From: Brachypterus glaber
Lineage: Eukaryota > Arthropoda > Insecta > Coleoptera > Kateretidae
Assembly: GCA_958510825.1 (NCBI GenBank)
Contig: OY294050.1
Location: 7,975,340-8,039,339 of the forward strand
DNA length: 64,000 bases
Reading direction: 5' to 3'
Of the stretch, positions 61,001 to 64,000 are shown piece by piece (position 1 is the first letter of the stretch; each line of letters opens with the position of its first letter). A model generated the notes under the pieces. The model ran no database searches, was not told the origin of the DNA, and saw nothing but the letters and a program-made list of their open reading frames with translations. The position numbers and the translations under genes are program-made.

Positions 61001-63641
61001 GGAAAAGCAAAAACAGCTAGCGACATCTACTGCTAAAAGCAGAGACTGGATACACTAATTTTGTTCGCATTTCTTATATTTTTAGGTTACATCGGCACCT
61101 AGTGCTACTAAGAGTGCCGATGTATTGAAATCTTCGCCGAAAAGTCAAAATCTTTGACCATGTTTTACCACATTTCTCGACGTTTTAGACCTTTCTGAGT
61201 CGAAATTAGTAAAAAAAATTGCGTCCGCCTGCCTGTCTGTCTGTAAACTCGATAACTCTATTTCTAAATAAGATATTTGCAAGCGGTTTTTTGCATATTG
61301 TTTCTTATTGTATTCTGAAGAGCTGATTAAATTTTGATGGTAAACGATTGGGGGTAAGGGGGTACGAAAAAACTCCCATTTTTAGCGTTTTTTTGGTTAC
61401 TATTAAGGAAAATATTGTATTTTAATAATTTAGCACTTATATAAAAGATAATTTTAAATTGGTCAAAAAATGGTACAAACATTTTTTTCCTAAAGTGCAT
61501 TGTTTTCGTGATGTTGGCATTAAAAGGTTTTTTTAGCATTTATAACCCGATTTCAAAAAAATATATTTTAAATAAAAACTTTTTTAAGCACTATAAAATA
61601 TGCTATATACAGTTTTTTGTTAGAATATAACGTTTTGGAGATACAGACTTTCAAACTTTAATAAATTATTCAGGTGTATTAATGGTGAATCACCATTGTG
61701 TGATCACCATTGGTGATCACACAACTTTCCTTTTCATAACGTCTTAAAATTAGTGCCTAGTGCCGATATTTTGACTTTTTTTTCGAATCTAAAAACAATT
61801 GAAATGAATAGTTTTTTCTTTCTGCCCCTTTTAACCGGATATTTTTGTTTCTAGGCAGCGAGTCAATAGAAGTTTCCACGTTACATTATGAAGGTGAGGA
61901 GAACATAGAACCATCAACTCAAAGAAGCGAAAGTAAAGGTTGGTTAAGTGAAAGACAATCAGAATCAGTACAGAAAAAAAGTGCTGAAACTATAAATAGT
62001 CCTTCTAGAGTATTTGTAAATATCAGTTCCCACGATCGGGATATTGATTCAAAAAAGAGCTCTATAGAGTTTGAAGAAATTACGATAAGTATAAGTTACT
62101 CATCGGACGAAACAATAAGTGATTATAAAATCGAGGAACAACCAAAAATAACTTATGATGTAACCACTATTCCCATATCCGAAGTCAAGATGAAAATTAA
62201 ACAAGATCTGGTCAAGAAGAACAAAGAAAACCCGAGAGCCAAGAAGCAAGAATCCAAAAAATCAGTATCCAGGGAAAAAAAAGCAGATGTGGAAAAGGCT
62301 AATGTAAAGTCAAGCAACTCAGGGGGTTACTTGGGATGCTTCAAATACTCGAATGCTAAAAAGGCAGAGTCCCTTAATAAAGTAGAAGACAATATGTCTA
62401 ACGAGAAAATAGTTTTTACTGAAACTTTGGACGAAAACATTTGTAAAGCGCACAATTTAATCGATCTGGAAAACAGCGATTTGGTGGAAACTTTCCGAAG
62501 AGCCTTGGAGGAGCAGCAAAGACTACCAGAAAAAATAGTAGGACCTGAACCTAAGGAATTCGAGGAAGAAGAGGAAATTATTCAATTCGTACCAAAACTA
62601 ATAGAGGAAAAACCTGAAACCAAACCTGATACTAAACCTGATACTGGTGGATTCCAATTCACCACCGATTTAATATTGGACGATGGAAGTGACGACTCGT
62701 TTAAATACAATGAGTTATTGAATTTCAAGAGGGCCAGGATAAAGAGTGGGATGCATGACCCTACACTGGATTCCACTTTGCAATATGTTCAAATTGGTGA
62801 CCAGAATTTTGATAAAATACCGAAAAAAATGTCCAAAAAAGTGGAGAAAAAGTCTGATAAAGAGCAAAAACATTTTAAGGGTAGACAAGATAAGGGTTTA
62901 TCTTCAGCCAGAGTTATGACTGATTTAGATAGCCCAGACTCTGAAGGAGATAGTATACCAAAAAGACTATTGCAAAAACTGGAGCATAAACCTAAAGAGC
63001 AAAATATTCCCAAACTTAGAGAAGATACCAAAATCATAACTGATTTACCTAACCCTGATTCTGTAGGAAATAGCATTCCAAAAAAGTTACGGAAAAAATT
63101 GGATCACAAACCTAAAGAACAAAAAGCGCATAATATTAGAAAAGATAAGGGGCTACCTCACACCAAAATTATGACTGTTTTAACTAGCCCTGATTCTGAA
63201 GTAGATAGCACACCAAAAAAACTACTGCAAAAATTTGAGTACAAACCTAAAGAAGAAAATATTTTGAATCTTAAACATGATAAAGGGTTATCTTCCAATA
63301 AAATTATGACTGATTTAACTAGCCCCGATTCCGAAGGAGATAGCATACCAAAAAGACTATCAAAAAAAGTGGATCATAAACCTAAAGAGCAAAATATTCC
63401 TAAATTTAGGAGGGAAAAAGAATTATCTCCTAACAAAACCATGACAGATTTAACTAGCTCTTATTCTGAAGGTGAAAGGACTAACTGTATGTGCAGCATA
63501 AGTAGTGGGGAAATCCATGTTTGCAGGAAAATTAGAAAAATTCCATTACAGAGAAAAAGACTGACCACATTAGGTATCCAAAATCATAGATCGCACTATA
63601 ACAATTGGGTTTCATATTATATCAAAAAAGAAGATACTTGA
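54808..63641 (+). CDS. Unrecognised large disordered protein with CxC motifs and C-terminal repeats, spliced, 5' incomplete
   Basis: The model joins 54808-55025, 55269-55389, 56021-56608, 57517-57881, 58935-59105, 60397-60618 and 61855-63641. All phases match across the junctions, with no stop before TGA at 63639. The joined frame gives 1156 residues plus an undetermined N-terminus. I do not recognise the family. In order it has a short amphipathic coiled-coil-like segment (LNKILDMKLAKLDNLIHDVK onward), an acidic segment, a proline-rich tract, cysteine-rich stretches with CPC, CVC, CNC and CMC, and a Lys/Glu/Ser-rich C-terminus with five repeats. There is no signal peptide or membrane segment in the visible part. 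The composition suggests a largely disordered intracellular protein. The continuous matching of frame and splice sites over seven exons is the evidence that it is a real gene. Confidence 0.75.
55034..55161. mobile_element. Foldback MITE 8 bp after a gene 2 donor site
   Basis: Arms TTGAAAATGACGGGTCTGTG and its near inverse CAGACCCGTCATTTTCAAGG pair along about 55 bp. It lies inside the first resolved intron of gene 2. Confidence 0.7.
55269..55389 (+). CDS. Gene 2 exon (acidic segment)
   Basis: The acceptor TTTTGTAG ends at 55268. The exon completes a Glu codon and encodes ILMVSAMKDLLQEQNNIMRP followed by an Arg/Pro/Ser stretch and an acidic RCNDEEDDDCLT. The donor is GTAAAA at 55390, where reading through would hit a stop at once. 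The exon begins in phase 1 and leaves two bases for the next exon. Confidence 0.65.
55457..55600. mobile_element. GCTCGCATAA-family MITE in gene 2, right end lost
   Basis: Follows TTAA at 55453-55456. It has CTATTCACAGGCTCGCATAA and the paired GCCGTGATTGGCTTG/CAAGCCAATCACGGC. Confidence 0.6.
55621..55976 (+). repeat. Intronic duplicated segment, copy 1
   Basis: About 350 bp matching 59965-60371 in the same orientation, from GAGGTAAACGTATTTATCGA to CGTTAAATTTCTACTAGGGT. It is rich in TCTAACGTTA-type repeats. It ends 44 bp before the 56021 exon. Confidence 0.8.
56021..56608 (+). CDS. Gene 2 exon (cysteine pairs and proline-rich tract)
   Basis: The acceptor is TTTTTAACAG at 56011-56020. The exon encodes FANIPPNEKYSSSTLTEERL, a Thr/Glu/Ser-rich stretch, then VVCIFEERCFDPDTKSRCCV, with four cysteines within 18 residues. 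A proline-rich tract made of PPPSS units follows at about 56331-56410, and the exon ends SENILYSELTRNSS. The donor is GTAAGT at 56609-56614, a strong match. The tract is built of near-repeats of cacctccaccatcat-type sequence, so it may vary in length. Confidence 0.75.
56634..56660 (+). repeat. (AAT)n microsatellite
   Basis: About nine AAT units lie just after the donor of the proline-rich exon. Confidence 0.85.
57236..57468. mobile_element. Second copy of the 32775 MITE, one end damaged
   Basis: Reverse-oriented copy that retains GCCTATTCTAGAGAGAAGAG and TTATTAGATCGTTGG at the right. The left end is reduced to CTAGAATACGCATACC. It ends about 50 bp before a gene 2 exon. Confidence 0.65.
57517..57881 (+). 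CDS. Gene 2 exon (CxC-rich segment)
   Basis: The acceptor TATTAG ends at 57516. The exon completes an Asp codon and encodes EFDINIIFKENEAATTRISN and then a cysteine-rich block with eight Cys: ECPSQ, KKTCVF, QCPC, PCVC and GCNCYE. A Lys/Gln-rich helix-like end follows (KQNIQKQQQDTKNKQ, then VDDIDD). The donor is GTATGT at 57882. The CxC pairs resemble metal-binding or disulphide motifs but match no domain that I recognise. Confidence 0.75.
58449..58564. mobile_element. GCTCGCATAA-family MITE in gene 2
   Basis: Follows TTAA at 58445-58448. Ends GGCCTATCCAGAGGCTCGCA and TGCGAGTCTTTGGATATGCC. The right flank is not TTAA. Confidence 0.6.
58935..59105 (+). CDS. Gene 2 exon before a GC-AG intron
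   Basis: The acceptor TTTCAG ends at 58934. The exon encodes QALLMYKSYQIVGASTSIYE, then SEIKLSKRNLYDMEIYKTFV and DPSGIGMYSISE. The only site that keeps frame with the next exon is AAG followed by GCAAGT at 59106, a non-canonical GC donor. The GT at 59110 would break the frame. Reading on without splicing stops after 10 more residues. Confidence 0.65.
59215..59300 (+). repeat. Fragment of the AGCGC-ended repeat
   Basis: AAGTTCTGTGAGGGGAAAAT and CCAAAAACAAAAAAGTTATG match the 3' part of the 31266 element. It lies in the GC-AG intron of gene 2. Confidence 0.45.
59965..60371 (+). repeat. Intronic duplicated segment, copy 2
   Basis: Same segment as at 55621, with about 55 extra bases near 60010-60065. 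It ends 25 bp before the 60397 exon. Related TCTAACCTTA-type repeats extend upstream to about 59520. Confidence 0.8.
60397..60618 (+). CDS. Gene 2 exon
   Basis: A long pyrimidine tract and ACAG end at 60396. The exon completes an Asp codon and encodes QSGNPEPEIIPNGFSTCKAS, then QCNIYTDQCKSKFDPSDN and a segment ending QLQSSEGILE. The donor is GTAATT at 60619. Four cysteines and acidic residues match the character of the neighbouring exons. No known domain is seen. Confidence 0.7.
61084..61780 (+). mobile_element. Family S element, copy 3, in the last intron of gene 2
   Basis: Starts ACATCGGCACCTAGTGCTAC and ends TAGTGCCTAGTGCCGATATT. It carries the same CCTGTCTGTCTGTAAACTCG and CAAGCGGTTTTTTGCATATT blocks. 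It ends about 75 bp before the last exon. Confidence 0.65.
61855..63641 (+). CDS. Gene 2 last exon (repeat-bearing C-terminus)
   Basis: The acceptor TTTCTAG ends at 61854. The exon completes a Gly codon and encodes about 595 residues to TGA. The first part is Ser/Glu/Lys-rich, with KIEEQPKITYDVTTIPISEV and a basic KKESVSR-like stretch, and includes GGYLGCFKYS. Residues from about 62815 to 63480 form five related units carrying the (I/T)PK(K/R)-x-x-x-K core, HKPKEQ, and MTDLTSPDSEGDS. The end is cysteine-bearing (TNCMCSISSGEIHVCRKIRK). Charge and composition suggest disorder. The long continuous frame in AT-rich DNA is strong evidence of coding. Confidence 0.88.
62815..63480 (+). repeat. Five coding repeats of about 40-46 residues in gene 2
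   Basis: Five units share a core PKK/PKR-LxxK(V/L/F), then (D/E)HKPKEQ, a charged spacer, and (I/V)MTDL-x-SPDSEGDS. Their cores lie near 62818, 62956, 63076, 63211 and 63346, spaced 120-138 bases apart. The second is shortened and carries NPDSVGNS, and the last spacer is SYSEGERT. The DNA copies are similar enough for unequal exchange. Confidence 0.85.
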
Positions 63642-63667
63642 ATATTTCTATTTTTCTTGTCTTTGTT

Positions 63668-63711
63668 AATAAATAATTCTATTTTTTGATTTTTTGTTTT
63701 TGTTCAATAAA
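63668..63711 (+). terminator. Polyadenylation signals of gene 2
   Basis: AATAAA occurs at 63668-63673 and again at 63706-63711, 27 and 65 bases after the stop codon. Both lie in AT-rich sequence with T-rich runs between them, a usual layout for an insect 3' end. Confidence 0.55.
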
Positions 63712-64000
63712 TGATAAAAAAGACTGCAAAAAAAACACAAGTCTTCGCCGTCATTTAAGAAAAAATCTCAAACCGGCCAAAAAACCAATTACTTGGATTT
63801 TTTACTAAAAATGTTAAAAATAGTCTACTTAAAAACCTTTTGTTGTGAATATTATTCTAATTCGCAACAATCAACATTTTTGGCCCACCCTAAAATAAAA
63901 AAATCTTGGATTTTGATCCACTCTATGGAAGGTCTCGTTTCATAAACTGGTGGCGCCATCAAGCGATGAGCTCTGTAAATTCTTTATATCTCTGCGTATA
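63712..64000. other. Downstream of gene 2
   Basis: AT-rich sequence with no feature that I can support. Confidence 0.4.

Overview
The window is eukaryotic and very probably from an insect. A beetle-like genome is my guess, at low confidence. It is strongly AT-rich, its genes are split by GT-AG introns of up to about 24 kb, and it is crowded with short non-autonomous transposons (foldback, hAT-, mariner- and TTAA-type MITEs). There are no operons, no rRNA or tRNA genes that I can see, and no CRISPR array. Two protein-coding genes can be supported, both on the + strand.

Gene 1 (CDS 21100-49501, four coding exons, 508 aa predicted) is the insect orthologue of the IRF2BP family, called Pits in Drosophila. 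It is a nuclear transcriptional co-repressor with an N-terminal C4 zinc finger (exon 1) and a C-terminal RING (exons 3-4). Its first intron is 23.9 kb. The proximal half of that intron is poor in transposons and holds several CpG-rich patches with CRE-like sites. The distal half is packed with mobile elements, including a roughly 6.4-kb LTR element whose two 1167-bp LTRs look identical.

Gene 2 (54808-63641, seven exons, at least 1156 aa, 5' end unresolved) encodes a large, mostly disordered protein that I do not recognise. It has a short coiled coil, a proline-rich tract, recurring CxC cysteine motifs and five C-terminal repeats of about 40-46 residues. One of its introns appears to be of the rare GC-AG class.

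Layout: 1-20840 is intergenic and full of foldback and MITE elements. 20850-21099 is the promoter and 5' UTR of Pits. 21100-49501 is Pits. 49502-50100 is its 3' UTR. 50100-53000 is intergenic and carries a three-copy 166-bp minisatellite. 52830-53040 is a candidate promoter and first exon for gene 2. 54808-63641 holds the exons of gene 2, followed by polyadenylation signals.

The most unusual items are: the young but non-coding LTR element on the minus strand; two foldback elements whose arms carry hammerhead-ribozyme-like cores; a dispersed ~330-bp tandem repeat in which a 14-bp hairpin core has flipped in one copy; a 1.34-kb foldback element just upstream of Pits exon 2; and the unrecognised repeat-bearing gene 2. 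All exon boundaries come from reading frame and splice signals by eye and have not been checked against transcripts.
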